A DNA stretch of 64,000 bases from Diadema setosum (taxonomy: Eukaryota; Echinodermata; Echinoidea; Diadematoida; Diadematidae): the NCBI GenBank assembly GCA_033980235.1, contig CM067065.1, positions 5,349,328-5,413,327 of the forward strand, written 5' to 3'. Made by a program: the position numbers and the translations under genes. Shown in pieces: positions 1 through 24,562 of this stretch. Every line of letters begins with the position of its first letter. The stretch's first letter is position 1. The notes below the pieces were generated by a model. It did not search any database. It had not been told where the DNA came from and worked only from the letters and a program-made list of their open reading frames with translations.

Positions 1-477
1 CCCTACATCAACGTAAGAAGCACCGAATTGATCAGTGTTTTAGTAGTAGCCATGATAAAAGAAATCATGGGTGTTCTTACTCGAGTAGGATCAGTTGCAA
101 TTCAACACTCATTGTTTTTCTTTGTTTCGTTTGTGTTTGATTTGTGATTTTCTTTTTTTTTTTGGTAGAGATTTAAAACTTTGATTGAGAAAATCTACAG
201 AGGAAACCTTGAAAAGTACAATGTCCTTTGGGATGGAAGATTTTCATATTTATAAAACAATTGTGACTCAGATAAAAAAAGAGTGCAGTGCATACTATAC
301 AGTACAGCAAACAAACGAGATTGATACTTAATTCTTAGCCATTTGGAAGGTAAAGAAAAGACTTGTAATATTGAGATGGCACTTTCTGTAACATCCCTTC
401 GCACAATATTAAGAAAGTACTATGGTGATTTAAAAGTCTTTATGCAAAAAATGTTCACCTCTATTGCAATTCACTCC

Positions 478-567
478 TTAACCCACTGAAGACTAATCCC
501 GAGTATACCGGAGCAGTTGTCTGTGGGGAAGTAACATTGCAAATTCAGCTCATCCTCAGTAGGATAA
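478..567. mobile_element. ~90-bp TTAA-flanked mini-MITE, copy 1
   Basis: The element starts TTAACCCACTGAAGAC and ends in a degenerate inverted match (CCTCAGTAGGATAA). It shares its body (CCCGAGTATAC, GTCTGTGGGGAAGT) with copies at 2452-2509, 10266-10344 and 22689-22781. TTAA ends followed by CCC resemble piggyBac-type termini, a family-level inference. It has no coding capacity. Confidence 0.6.
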
Positions 568-1182
568 CCGAGGTCTACACCACTTTCTTCTAAACTGAAT
601 AAACAAACATCAAAAGTTTTCTATCAAGGTCTCATCTTTAAAGATGGAATGATTTTCTGAATGAGCTGAAGAGCACCAAGTCATTGCAACCAAATAGAAG
701 TATCTTCAAATATGCTCTCTGTAAATAGCAACCGAGTCATATGCTCTGCCGGTATTTCATCCTGTTTTCTTCTCTCCCTCTTATATTCTTTGTGTACCAG
801 TTACATTCTATATATTCTATAACCCCATTGTAAGTTGGGATAGTTCTGTATTTACTTTGGGGCCCTTTTGCCACCAACCCTAATGGGTTTTTATTGGCCC
901 TCATGATAAATATGATTACACTATGACATAAGACTGCTATGAGTGTTTTTTTCCCTTTATTTTTGAGTGTGGAAGTAAATGAAATAGCTTCATATCAGTG
1001 CCTTTTGCTCAGTCTTTTTCCTGTCGTTGTTTTCCTGTGTGAAATTAAGAAAAGAAACAGAAGCATTAGTTGCTGCCGATTGTGCAAAGTTTGAATCATG
1101 ATCTCTTGCAAAAAGAGGAAGAAGAAAAATACATGGGCTTATTACCGCAAATTCCTACCTCCCAAACACCACTTTACCTTAA

Positions 1183-1540
1183 AGGCATAATTTACCATTT
1201 GCAGTTGAAACAAAAATCCAGCATTAGTGCTTCAAAATAGTTCTAAAATGTGAGTTAGGGATAGAAATAACCACTGTAAAAATTTGAATCTGTATAATCT
1301 ATGTAAGTGTTGTTGAATAAACAAAATGTGAACAATAGTTATAATAAAAATGTTTCAAGACTAAACCGTGTACAGTTACGCTTTATTGAGAAAAACACTG
1401 ATATCTCCTTATATTTTAGGCTTTATTGCAAAAATTTTATATGGTAGGATGTTTTGTGATACAACAGACCTACACATATGCATCAAATGTGATATCTTGA
1501 ACAGTTTTGAAATCACTGCTCCCAAAGGTAAACTGGACCT
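1183..1540. mobile_element. 358-bp TTAA-flanked TIR element (AGG-type ends), copy 1
   Basis: TTAA lies directly outside both ends (1179-1182 and 1541-1544). The left end AGGCATAATTTACC and the inverted right end AGGTCCAGTTTACC form imperfect TIRs. A diverged copy lies at 30373-30766 with matching interior, including GTGCTTCAA, GTGAACRATAGTTATRATAAAA and CTCCYYAWGGTAAA. Non-autonomous; no ORF. Confidence 0.65.
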
Positions 1541-1770
1541 TTAACTGCCACTGATGCATTTGTTGTTGCCGACGGCTGCACAGTGTGCGGCTTAAATTTC
1601 TTCTCACTTCATGTGATACTATCTCTGAGCAAAAGCTTTCTCCGTTTCATGTTTGCCGCCAATTCACACCCTCACCTGCTGTGGACATACACAGTGTACA
1701 AATGGTGCCAGGTATCAGATTAGCAGATTGTGCCAATTTGAGCTTGTAATACTAATTATCATGATGTTTG

Positions 1771-1887
1771 TCCCCCCCCCCAAAAAAAAAAAAAAAAAAA
1801 ACACAAAAAAACAAAACAAAACAAAAAAACAACGACAACAACAACAACAACAACACACACACACACACACACACAAAAAAAAAAAAA
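1771..1887. repeat. Low-complexity tract: C-run, A-run, CAAAA/CAA repeats and (CA)n
   Basis: About 10 C are followed by about 19 A, then CAAAA-type repeats, (CAA)n and (CA)n. Similar C-then-A tracts recur at about 3902, 17080, 23735 and 62018. Any ORF across it is a composition artefact. Confidence 0.9.
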
Positions 1888-2451
1888 TGGTATCACCATC
1901 TCAGCACACAGAATTTGCCAAGCGTTTTCATCAGCATTCGGGGAATCCATCCAAAACTTGACCACATTGAAGCTGTAAAATTTTGCAAGTCCACTCATCA
2001 GGTATACATGTAGCAACATGCCACAATTCAACAGGAAAGGTGTCACAATAATGATTAGTAGAATTAGCTAATCTCTAATCATTGGCAATTACTTTCCATG
2101 TATCAGTGCCAATCAGCAAAGAAAAAAAAAACCCAGGAAAATAAAGAAAAAAACCCCACTTCAGCAGACATGTATACCAATTTGTGAACAAAGTATAGTA
2201 TAAAAGGATGAAGCATGTAGGAGTGATAATTTTTTTTCCACTTTTCATTGACTAGTTTCACATGAGATAGTGCAGGATCCAAAATGCCAGAAATTCTGCC
2301 CCCCCCCCCCCCATTCCATGCTCCTCAAATTTCACGTTTCACACCTCCCATGTCGATCAAAGCTGCCGGATATGTGTCTTTCATGTCTTAGAGACCATTT
2401 TTTTTTTTTTCTGTGGTTGGGTGATGATCTATCTTTCTGGGATAATACAAT

Positions 2452-2509
2452 GTTTTGAGGATGAGTCCCGAGTATACAAGCAAAATTGATCCATCCTCAA
2501 CGGGTTGAT
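2452..2509. mobile_element. TTAA mini-MITE, copy 2 (internally deleted)
   Basis: It carries TTGAGGATGAGTCCCGAGTATAC, lacks the middle, and ends with CCATCCTCAACGGGTTGA. It matches the complete copy at 22689-22781 at both ends. Confidence 0.5.
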
Positions 2510-3559
2510 ACTATTTATTATATTGTTTCTTGAAGTAAAAGAAAACAATATCTTTCATTCCTTCCATTTATTGTTCATGACTATTTTTTGTTTGTTTGTT
2601 TTTTTCTGTGTAGTATTTTCTAATATCTCTAATGTGCTCAATTCATAACTGAATGTTAAATTGGCACCACCTTTTTCGATGAATAAAATCCACTCTCTGT
2701 GTTTAATTAGTTTCTTTTAACTCTCTTTCTTTTGAAACTTGTGCAGATCTAATGAACATGACCATCTTATCTTCCTGCAGTAATATTCAGAGTTGCCAAC
2801 TTGGCAATGACTAGATCAGGATTTCTGCAAGAAAAGAAAAGAAAAAAAAAAAACTCCTGTAGGAAATGATAGGTTAAACAAAAACTGCATTCCACATTTG
2901 AGGTGATGCTGATTGGTTAAAAGGAAATCAAGCAAACAGAAGAGGAGAAGTTCCCGTCCAATCAGACAAAAAACACAATAAAGTCATGAAAATTCGAAAG
3001 TCCTTCATTAGATGCATTCACAGTCATTTGATAGTGAAACACTGAGTATTTTGCACAATATTTTGCCATGTGAACATACACAATCGGGTCAACGAAATAC
3101 ATTGCAAAATGCAGTGGTATTCAGGGTGGTATTTCAGACTGTGTGACATACATGTGTATGTAGGTGTTTGAGATTTGAGTGTAGATCACATGTCACAAAA
3201 TACCACCAATCATAGACTGGTTTATTTCTCACGTGGACTTACACACTTTGTATCTTTCTCCATTGGATATTCTGCTAACGAAAAATGCTTTCAAGAAATA
3301 TCACTGTATTTCATGAATGAGAAAACAATATTTTCATTTCCTTTTAAGGCTGCCGTGCCTCTGAGCAACAGCAATACATTGTAAGTTTTGCCAGCCTAGA
3401 CCAGATCTACTTGTAGCATTTCCCTTTCTTTATTGTCCTGTGTCTTTTCCATGTGAATATGTATGGTGGTACTGATGTACTGGATTGTTTCTTGGTCAAA
3501 TAATAATATGAAAAGAGATATTAAGATTTTTATTTTTTTTTTTGAATCTCTACCAACAG

Positions 3560-15761
<12,202 letters not shown>

Positions 15762-17843
15762 GAGCGACCGGCCCCCCACAATTTATATATATATATTTCT
15801 CTCTCCTCTTTCGTTTTATATTCATGTCTATAGCACGACCATAGTCATTATAATGCAGAAAGGGAATGAAGTGCAGCAGTGTAAGGAATATGCATGATTT
15901 GTACTAGAATTTGGACATGCTAGCGAGGCAAGAAGACGTAAAGCACATTAGAAATCAAGAGGTTTTCTTTTGCTTTGTTTCCTGTTTCCAAAAGTATCCT
16001 CCTTTAATTTGAAAATAATTGCATCAGCTCAGTAAGTCACAGGGAATGATGATGAAAACTTGCGGAGAGGTTGCCGAGGAATGTCTTTATTCTTTCATTC
16101 AATTTTTTGGTAGTAACGATGTATGTATCATGGGGAAGAGAAAAAGATGAGTGAAAATGGTGAAATTCAATGTGTTTCTAAGATTCTCATAGAATCTAAA
16201 CCCTGGGGTCATGTTGGACCTGTTGCAGTCCATCTAGGTGGGCCATTTCTGGCAACTTCTATGGATGAAAATGACCCTGAAGTTGGCAAGATCTTCATTC
16301 TCAGCTGGAAAAAGGTCATTCAGTGTGGGAAAGAAATGATTTTGAGATGGACAGATCTACACTAAAGAACCCAAGTATTAAGTTTTCAGAGAGTTTTCTT
16401 TCTTTCATCATTTTTTTTCAAGTGTGTCTATGTGAATATCCGAGTGAGCATAGCTCATGGATTTCCCAAAACCATGGTACCATTTGCAACAGCCTGCTCC
16501 CAAAACACCAAACAGCTCACTGGTATCCTACTTTCTCACTTCCATCCTTCGTTTCTGTGAAAACCGTTTTATCATCACCTCCAAAAAGAGGCATGTTTTC
16601 TTTTGTGTGTATTTATAGTTTTTGTCGTTGTCCTGTTCTTTCCAAAGATACACTGAACCGTCACTTTACTTTAGGGATTGAAATGTTGAGCGGGAGAAAA
16701 TATCTGACACAGTGTATGGATAGGGTGAGGTTTGGAGACTGGATTGCAACAACCTTTTGAGTATGGATGATGAATGAAAAGTTGTGGTGAGAAAGGGAAA
16801 AAAAAATTACTGTAAAATCTTTCAAACAAATATGGAACACAAATTAATCACATTCTGTATTGACGTATCAAGAACAGATTCTATTTCCTCTTCATCGTCT
16901 TGGAGAGCTCTCTGTCGTATCATTTTTCATATATTTGTATCCCATTTGTCAGGCTGAGTTACATCCTACAGGAAACGGAATTCTCAGTTTCTTACATTAA
17001 AACAGACATGAGATTCTGCTGTACGCTTGCCCCACCAACCAACTCTATCTCCTCCTTTCTCTAACCCCTTTTTTCTCCCCCTCCCCCCCCCCAAAAAAAA
17101 AAATGAAAAGAAAAAAAATCAAGAAAGGAAAAAATAGTAAGAATGGCTGAAAAACTCATTTTCATGCGATAACGTTTTTCATATATGAAGAACAGATGGA
17201 ATCAAATAGACCTCGTGTGGTGGGCTAGGAAACAAAAATTCCTCCTTCCATTTCTTGGAATGTTCCCACTTTTTTTGCCGCTCACACTGCTCAGTACTCT
17301 GGTCAAGCTTGTAGTTACTGACTTGTGTCGAGGATTTGTCAAAAAGTATAAGTTTATGATGTCTTTTGAAAGACTTGTGTCAGGAGAGTGAGTCAAAACT
17401 TATGCTGGACACTGCAGTGTTAGTGTTTGGGGTTTGTGTCCAAAAATGGAGGTACATTGTATCAACTCAAAATGTTCAATCAAAGGTTTCAATGTATCAG
17501 TCTCTCACCTCTCCCATGTGCTAGACAACAGAGCAGAGACCAGAACTTAGAGAAAGTTTGGAAAAGAAGTTCATGTTTCGAGCTGTGCCCTCTGATCTGT
17601 CAGCCCAGCTTTCTCTGTTATCCCATTCCATATGGGAACCTGGTGACCTGTGTATTAACTCTATGGGGATTTCAAAATTCAGTATGGAATGGGTTTAATT
17701 ATTATAACAGCCTTGAAATGGCTGTTGAAATTTCAAAGACAATCTGAAAGTAAAGTCATTACTTTGCGCGCAGTTTTGTCTTAACTTAAAATAGAGAATT
17801 TAATAACATCAAAGGAAATGCACCATCCATCACATATAACCAG
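15762..17843 (+). other. Downstream of the ARHGAP39-like stop; likely 3' UTR then intergenic
   Basis: No splice-linked ORF continues after the stop. A TA tract follows immediately. No polyadenylation site could be assigned; candidate AATAAA motifs are distant (for example near 19529 and 20345). Short ORFs at 16123-16365 and 16323-16760 show no recognised domain. A C-run/A-run junction lies at about 17080-17103. Confidence 0.45.
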
Positions 17844-19440
17844 AATTCTGCCCCCCCACGGAAAAAAGCAGTAACTGACATTTTTATGAATGTCTACTTT
17901 TTTGCAAAAATGAATAGTTTACCCAATGCTCTCCAATGTTAATAGGTCAGTTTTGCAAAAAGAAAAATGAAAGTGACCAAAAATACAATTTTTCACTTTT
18001 GCAAAAAGCAGTAACTGCATCCAGTTGATTCAACTTTGCAAGTTTCCCCACGGAAAAAAGCAGTAACTAACAAAGCCCATGGAAGAAAGCAGTAACTAAC
18101 AATTTAGTCTTTATCATTCAGACTCTGTATAGTCCTTCCTGTATATTTTTTCCCTAATACCATTTATTTTTTCTACTATTTTTTTTTTTTGACAATGTAA
18201 ACAGCAGTTTCTCCCATAATTTAGGAGAGTAGATATAAAAAGATTGTTTCACCAGTAACTTGACTCTGCCCGCAGGGAATCATATGACAAGTTGTAGAAA
18301 AAGCTTCTTTCTGGAGACTAGCAAACCTGGCAGACTCAGCGCGCTCAGAGTGCAGAATACGCGTGCAGCAGCTGCATGCGCATAAATTCTGCAGCATACA
18401 GTAACTAGCTAAACATTGCATCACATCACACTCATCACTTGCATGCACAGTATTGCAGGTCTGGTACAGTCTGAGTGATCATGCCAGTGCTAACCATGCT
18501 GTCACACAGTTTCTGCGGTCCAGGCATGCCTGTAAATCTATCATGAATTGCAGAGGAAAAGTCATGGTAGCCATGGCTTTGGCCAGAACCAGAAAATCTA
18601 GGTGAGCTGAAAATATATTGAAGGGAGGTGAGCACTAGTATTAATGCACTAACGTTAGTCTAATGTTAGATGTAGGCCCTAAAGTTTAAAATAGGTCTAC
18701 CAGATCTAACGATACAGAGTAGATCTAGATTCTAATCTATTGTTAACTGTTTAGTGTTAGACAAAATGTCAGTAGGCCTTATCTAACGTAATAGACCTAG
18801 GTCTAGCACTAACATTGGGCATAGATCTGTAGTCTAGCTTAAGTGTAACGTCAGAGTTCGACTAGGATCTAAGACGAAGAGACTTGACTTTATTGTCTAG
18901 TCCAGGGTCATGTGTCAGGGGCCAGGCCGGGCACTCCAAAGTTCAATTAGGGTACATAGGTGTCTACCTTATTTTTACACAGAATGCCATTCAATCGACA
19001 AGACCTAGTCTAGGTCTAGCGATAGGTCCTAGATCTTATAGATCTAGACTAACCAGAAAGTAGAAGAACTTTATAACCTGGTGGTGGTAACAATTCTCCT
19101 CCTATGGTCATGTGACATGTGCAGTTACTGCTTTTTTCCATGGGGAAAACAGCAGACTCCTGGCCGTCTGCAGTTACTGCTTTTTTCCGTGGGGAAACTA
19201 CCCAGAATCAAGGGTGAGCCACCGCAGTAACTGCATTTTCCTAAATAACATTTAAAAAATAACGGAAACATAATTTTTTCCTAGGTATTGTTAGACAACT
19301 AGGTATGGTGCATAATCATACCACAATATTATTTTTGAATGTTTCTGTGTTTTTAAAGAATCTGCAAAAAACACAAAATCGCATTTATCTCAGCTCAGCA
19401 GCTATGCAGTTACTGCTTTCTTCCGTGGGGGGGCAGAATT
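17844..19440. mobile_element. 1597-bp non-autonomous TIR element with internal copies of the terminal motif
   Basis: The left end AATTCTGCCCCCCCACGG at 17844 and the right end CCGTGGGGGGGCAGAATT at 19440 form 33-bp inverted repeats that continue through AAGCAGTAACTG. The terminal motif recurs inside near 18052, 18081, 19125 and 19173, orientation changing toward the right end. No transposase ORF. The middle (18650-19060) is unusually rich in CTAG and AGATCT. No target duplication resolved. Confidence 0.8.
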
Positions 19441-22282
19441 GTACCATAAGATTGCTTTAGATATTTTGTATCTTGAGGTCCTGTTAAATTGATTGGTGAC
19501 CCATGAAGATATACTGCTTTGAGGGAAATAAAAATAGACATTGCCTTCACTGTCATTAGATGACAAGCAAAAATCAGTGGATAAGAAAAGGTACTCCATG
19601 GTATTTCTTTTTACATTAGAAGTGATTTTGTTTAATTTATATAACAATAATATGAGTTGATGAATCACTTTGTACGCCATATATTTCATGTCTTTTACAT
19701 TTTCTTAAATTTGGCGAGTTAACTGATAATTCTCGAAGTCGTGAAATTATTGCCGTCTGTACAAGAAATGCCAACTACACCACGTCAAAGGACTGAGATG
19801 CGCTCACTTTTCTTTTGAAAAGGTACATAGTGTAACACATGCCCCACTTCATGGCTGTAGTTTTCAGTTGCATGCTTAATCAAACTGGTGGCATTGTCGA
19901 CCCAGTCTTAATTTGCTAAAAGATACGCTCACGAAATACGTGGCGTATACGGTGTGCACTGAGAGATTCTTGGTAGATCGAAACAAGGCTTGTGGAGCAG
20001 CGATTTTGCTTTTCGCATGCATTCTCAATGTCCACCAAGAGCCTATTACTTTTACATTTGGATTATATGGCATACCTCACACATTTTTTTGCATTGTATT
20101 CCCAGAAATCTGCACTGTCATGTACAGCAAAAGAACACAATAATGAAAAGATTGTATACAATGTACTTTATTATATCGCTACCTGCACTACCTGTGATGA
20201 ACCCAGAGGATAACAATTATATATCATATTATCATGGCTTTGTTCAAAATTTGCAGAAATCATTTATTATCATGTGCATCTGAGATTAGTGTTTTCAAAT
20301 TGCATGATTTGTATTCACAAGCTATACATAGTTTTTACGCTGAAATAAAATAGTTTACCCACTGCTTGCACAGGTTATTCCGACCACAGAGATTTCTCTG
20401 TCTTACTCTACAATATCTTCACACACTATTACAGCAGTATTCATTATTTATGAACAATGATTTCTCTTCACTTCCATGTTGTTTTTGCGGATTTATTCCT
20501 TTTGACTGTGATGGAATTAATATTTCAGTTACCCTCCGACAATCCCAGAAAACAGTGTTTATATTTTCTTGCTAATGCCATTCTGGGTACAGAATACAGA
20601 AAATGATGTTCTTTTTTTTTTCCCTCTCTTTCTCTCTTTCTTTCCGTGTAGCTTGATTTCATATTAAAGTGCACGCAATATTGATGTGTGATGAGAACTC
20701 TGCACCAGCATTCATTAGCAAACTGATGTGTATCCTTGAAAGAGACTACTTAAAGATATGACTCACTGACACCTCAGAGGTAGTATGTCACGTCACGTCC
20801 TGCAGGATAAATTACAGCTTCTCTCAGTCATAATGTAATCCGTTTTCTGCTGCATTTGAGCTTTTTGTGCTACAAGACCTTTATGAATGATAAATATTCG
20901 ACATCCACGTTTGGATACTTACTGCATTTGTATGTCAATGTTTGAACAAGCCAGTTTTATTAAATGTTTAACTTCACAAAGGCATTACTACTTTAATAAG
21001 TTTTGAAAACACTGCAAAAACAGGATGGGCACTGTTGCACCATATACACCTGATATGTGTATTCAAAGTAAAGTGCTGATTGTATCTAATCTACTGTGTT
21101 CCAGAACCTGGTAGAATTTGTATGTTTAGAATCAGATAATGCAGAGTCTTACATATCTCACTCTTACCGGCAACCCTGTTAAGATGTCAGTAGTATTTTT
21201 AACATTGTTGTTCCGTGAGAGTTACAAAGGCCTTCGTGATGCGAGTCTGAAGAGACTCCTGTCTTATGGTGTGCATGAGTCAAGGCAGATCCAATCTGTA
21301 ATTCGAACTTAATGCTGTATCGAGCCAGCCAAGTTTTCTCTATGGAATAAATCTGTTTGGTACATTCTATTTCTTTCTCAAATATGATGCAGTTTTGCAT
21401 ATTTATGTGTGTGTGCAAGGGAGAAACGTCCAGCTAGTAGAACAGCCGTTGGAATATCTAAAACCAGGGTCAAATTCATTTCTTCGTTTTTCATCTCGTG
21501 TTATAAATATGCATCATTTATCTGTGTCTTTTAGAAGCCTTGATTGTATGCATATTCATTCTGTTCATATACTAGCATCCTCCATAAAAAAAAAAAAAAA
21601 AAAAAAATGACGGACTGCACATAAAATAATACAAGGAACATTTTTTTTCGTCCGTTTGAAGGCAGTTTCTGGAAGCAAAAGCGTGGTACATTTTCAACTC
21701 AACTCTAAAATCCACTCTCTTGGACATATTGATGTTAATAGAGTGGAGAAAAAAAAATAAGTTGAACAGGACAGTGAAACTTCATGGACACTGGGCTTAC
21801 AGTAAGAGAGAGTTGGGAAATTGTTCATGATTCATACGTTTTCAGAAATAATAAATGTCAGTTACAGAAAAATGCAAATTAACAGAGGCAATGACATCCT
21901 TGCAATTACTGTAATTGATTTTTACCGAAGCAGTGTTTTAAAAGATTAATTTGTTTGGCTGATTGGAATAACATCTGCATCCCCTTCCTCCAATAGATCG
22001 TCACCCCCGGCCTTTTAAAGTTAAGATAATAGCTTCATTGTTGGATGCAATTCCCTCCCTTTCATTAAGGAGATTTTAGTGAATATTATCTGTGCAGGCC
22101 GGTGAAAAAAGGTATGTAAGTGCATTGCTCCTCTTTCACTAAACTTACGCTTGATGCCGTACAGTTACAATGAGGGAAAAGAAAAATGGAAAGATGCAAT
22201 GTAGCAGTAAAAGCAAATTGAAGATAGTCTCGAGGATACTGAATTGGGATCTGTGAAGTTAAGACTATCACAAGGCGTATAA
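19441..22282. other. No gene recognised
   Basis: AT-rich, with only short ORFs lacking domains or conserved composition, and an A-run at about 21587-21607. Confidence 0.5.
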
Positions 22283-22493
22283 TACTGTAAAATTTGATAT
22301 AATCGTGGCATGAAATTTTTGCAAATTGGAGCCAATGGCCTTTTCCATGGCGCAAAATTTTCGTGAGCTGCCACTGGCATTCAATGCATATAGTGTAGAG
22401 AAGAACTTTTGTGTGCATTTTAATTTCACAAATTTTGGCTGTCGTGAAATTTGCAAAATGAAGATGCACGTGAACATTCCTCATTTTACAGTA
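22283..22493. mobile_element. MITE, TACTGTAAAA-end family, copy 2 (complete)
   Basis: The left end TACTGTAAAATTTG and the right end CATTTTACAGTA are inverted repeats. The body matches 15225-15420. 211 bp, non-coding. Confidence 0.7.
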
Positions 22494-22688
22494 TTCAGTC
22501 CTACACGTACATGGTTTTAAGGTTCTCTCTGCTGTGGAAAGAGCCAATGCTGCTATCACATTCATTTACCGGCTTTGTCATGGATAGGTTTTGGCAATGA
22601 ATGATATTTTCCCCCTTGTACATAGAATGAGATATTATTTATGATAATGCATCATATCATATAGTGCATGGACATCTGATGTCATGTG

Positions 22689-22781
22689 TTAACCCATTGA
22701 GGACAAGTCCCAAATATACTCGGGCAGGTGTCTATTAGAAATGCGTGTTGCAGCAAAACCAGTCCGTCCTCAACGGGTTAA
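22689..22781. mobile_element. 93-bp TTAA mini-MITE, copy 4 (complete)
   Basis: It runs from TTAACCCATTGAGGAC to GTCCTCAACGGGTTAA, perfect inverted ends apart from one base, with TTAA at both edges. It serves as the reference for copies at 478, 2452 and 10266. Confidence 0.8.
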
Positions 22782-24315
22782 TAGCATACCAAGAGATGAC
22801 TTCAAAGGAATTGTATTCTTGTGAACCTAATATCAACTCGATCCATTAGATGGAAACTGCACCCTTCACCACACAGTTTTCATTTTAGTATTACAGTTAC
22901 AGATGATAGTTGTCTGTGAGGTTTGGTTGTGAAACGTTTTCAGACAAGCATGTGTGTGTGTCGCAAATCACTGTTGTGGGCAATGAAACCTTGTATCTCA
23001 AAAATGTCAAATGTTCAGGAGAGCGACAAAATGTGGCATAGCCAAAGCACTATAACAAGTGGGATTGCTTTTCCTTTGACATGCCTAGGTGGCTTCATTT
23101 CATCTGGTAGTTATTACCACCAAAAAAAAAGTGATTTTCACCAAAATTTGAGATAGAATGTTTTGTCACCCCAGTCACGGAATGCTAGCTGTCTGCTTCA
23201 TATATCACTCATTACATAAAAGCGTTTCACTCTTCGAATTTGCACCTGCAGTTTGATATGGCACTCATTACGGATGATTGTAAATGTATTTGACCGCTTA
23301 CTGACCATCATTTAAAGAATAATGTCCTTTACTTCAGTAGACTTCATCGCAAAGTTCCATCCTTTGGTTTGCTGAATACACGTAATACTAGATTCAATTC
23401 TAAATTAGATTAATGTCATGTACTTCCGAGTGTGTCCTTTGCAACTGATTAACAAATTGCCATACATCGACAGAAATGTTTTGTTATTCAGTCACAATAT
23501 AAACAAGTGTGTATTTTGTAGTGCAAGCGACAAGACTTGTGTTTTAGTGATTTTCTCAATTACATGCATAATCAACGAGTATTGCTGGTGATAGGGTGTA
23601 GTTTCCAAGATCTGAATTCTATGTAGACTTCTCTTGTTTTTAGTGAACAAACCCTCACTACTTTACTTTTGGTAGCAGGTAGATGCTGCAGTACGGTATA
23701 TTCAAATCTTGATTGAATGAAAACTTGCTGCCCCTCCCCCCCCCCCCCAAAAAAAAAAAAAAGAAAAAAAAAGAAAAGAAAATGAGTTGATGAAAATCTG
23801 GTGAGTCATATTGGGATAAAGTCCATTATTGAAGTATTTAATATAATAACCTTTTTGTCAAATTTCTCCACATTCGTGAATTTTCTGTATTGTTCACATA
23901 GTCGACATCATGTACATCCACTTATCCCCATGTGATTGTGAATAGAAAATTTTATAGCAATAGAACTGATTACACTTTGTGCCATATTTTGATATGATGT
24001 AATCTTATAATTTATTTTCTCATATTGTTATCTCATAATTTATTGCATTGACAATGTATTGTAGTGAGGGTGTATTCTAAAACCCAGCTGTGTATGCAGA
24101 CTTTAATCCTGTTTCCTGTATAAAGGTTGTCCGACAGATCACATGTTGGTATAAAAAGTGAAAAAAAAAGGGACATGGAATGTGAATTGTATTCAATTTT
24201 GTAATTTTCCCTTTGTATCATATGTGTTGCCTACAACTTTCTTCAAGGAGGTGCATTGTGCTGCAGATGTTTTATCACAAAACTGAAAGCATTTTATTTA
24301 AATGTATATATATAT
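22782..24315. other. No gene recognised
   Basis: AT-rich sequence with a C-run/A-run junction at about 23727-23762. Nothing else supportable. Confidence 0.5.
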
Positions 24316-24562
24316 GAAGGGTTTGTTTGCAAAAACCGATAAGTCCATTTTTGAAGATTTTGAGGTACGATCTCTGTCATAAAGTACAAAATAATACCTT
24401 TTAAATGATATATTGGTCACTTCATATAAAGGTATATTTTTTAAGTTATGGTCAAAAGAAGCAAAAATTTTCTTATTATTCTCTTTATTTTTCTTGACCT
24501 TTAATCGCAAATATCTCCATTTGGCAAATATGGACTTATCGGTTTTTGCAAACAAACTCTTC
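24316..24562. mobile_element. 247-bp MITE, GTTTGTTTGCAAAAACC-end family, copy 1
   Basis: GAAGGGTTTGTTTGCAAAAA at the left mirrors TTTTTGCAAACAAACTCTTC at the right. TIR homology continues through CCGATAAGTCCAT. The flanks are TA repeats. It is homologous over its whole length to 36494-36740, which lies in the opposite orientation. Confidence 0.8.

Larger units (their letters stand above)
1..3559. other. Intron or upstream part of the ARHGAP39-like gene; no exon recognised
   Basis: No stretch on either strand looks like coding sequence. The first recognisable exon begins at 3560 with a good splice acceptor and in phase 0, so this segment is most simply the preceding intron. The interval holds three small TIR elements (478-567, 1183-1540, 2452-2509), a C-run/A-run/CA-repeat tract near 1771-1887 and A/T homopolymers. 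The missing 5' exons should be upstream of the window. Confidence 0.55.

Noticed and set aside
1653..2046. ORFs on both strands across 1653-2046
   Set aside because: They read through C/A homopolymers and CA repeats; the peptides are poly-K/poly-N or poly-F/poly-V artefacts.
16123..16760. Two overlapping + strand ORFs downstream of the ARHGAP39-like stop
   Set aside because: No domain, no splice or promoter evidence, codon use like the AT-rich background.
22086..22565. 159-residue - strand ORF
   Set aside because: It lies across the MITE at 22283-22493, shows no domain, and its frame is not kept in the related copy at 15225.
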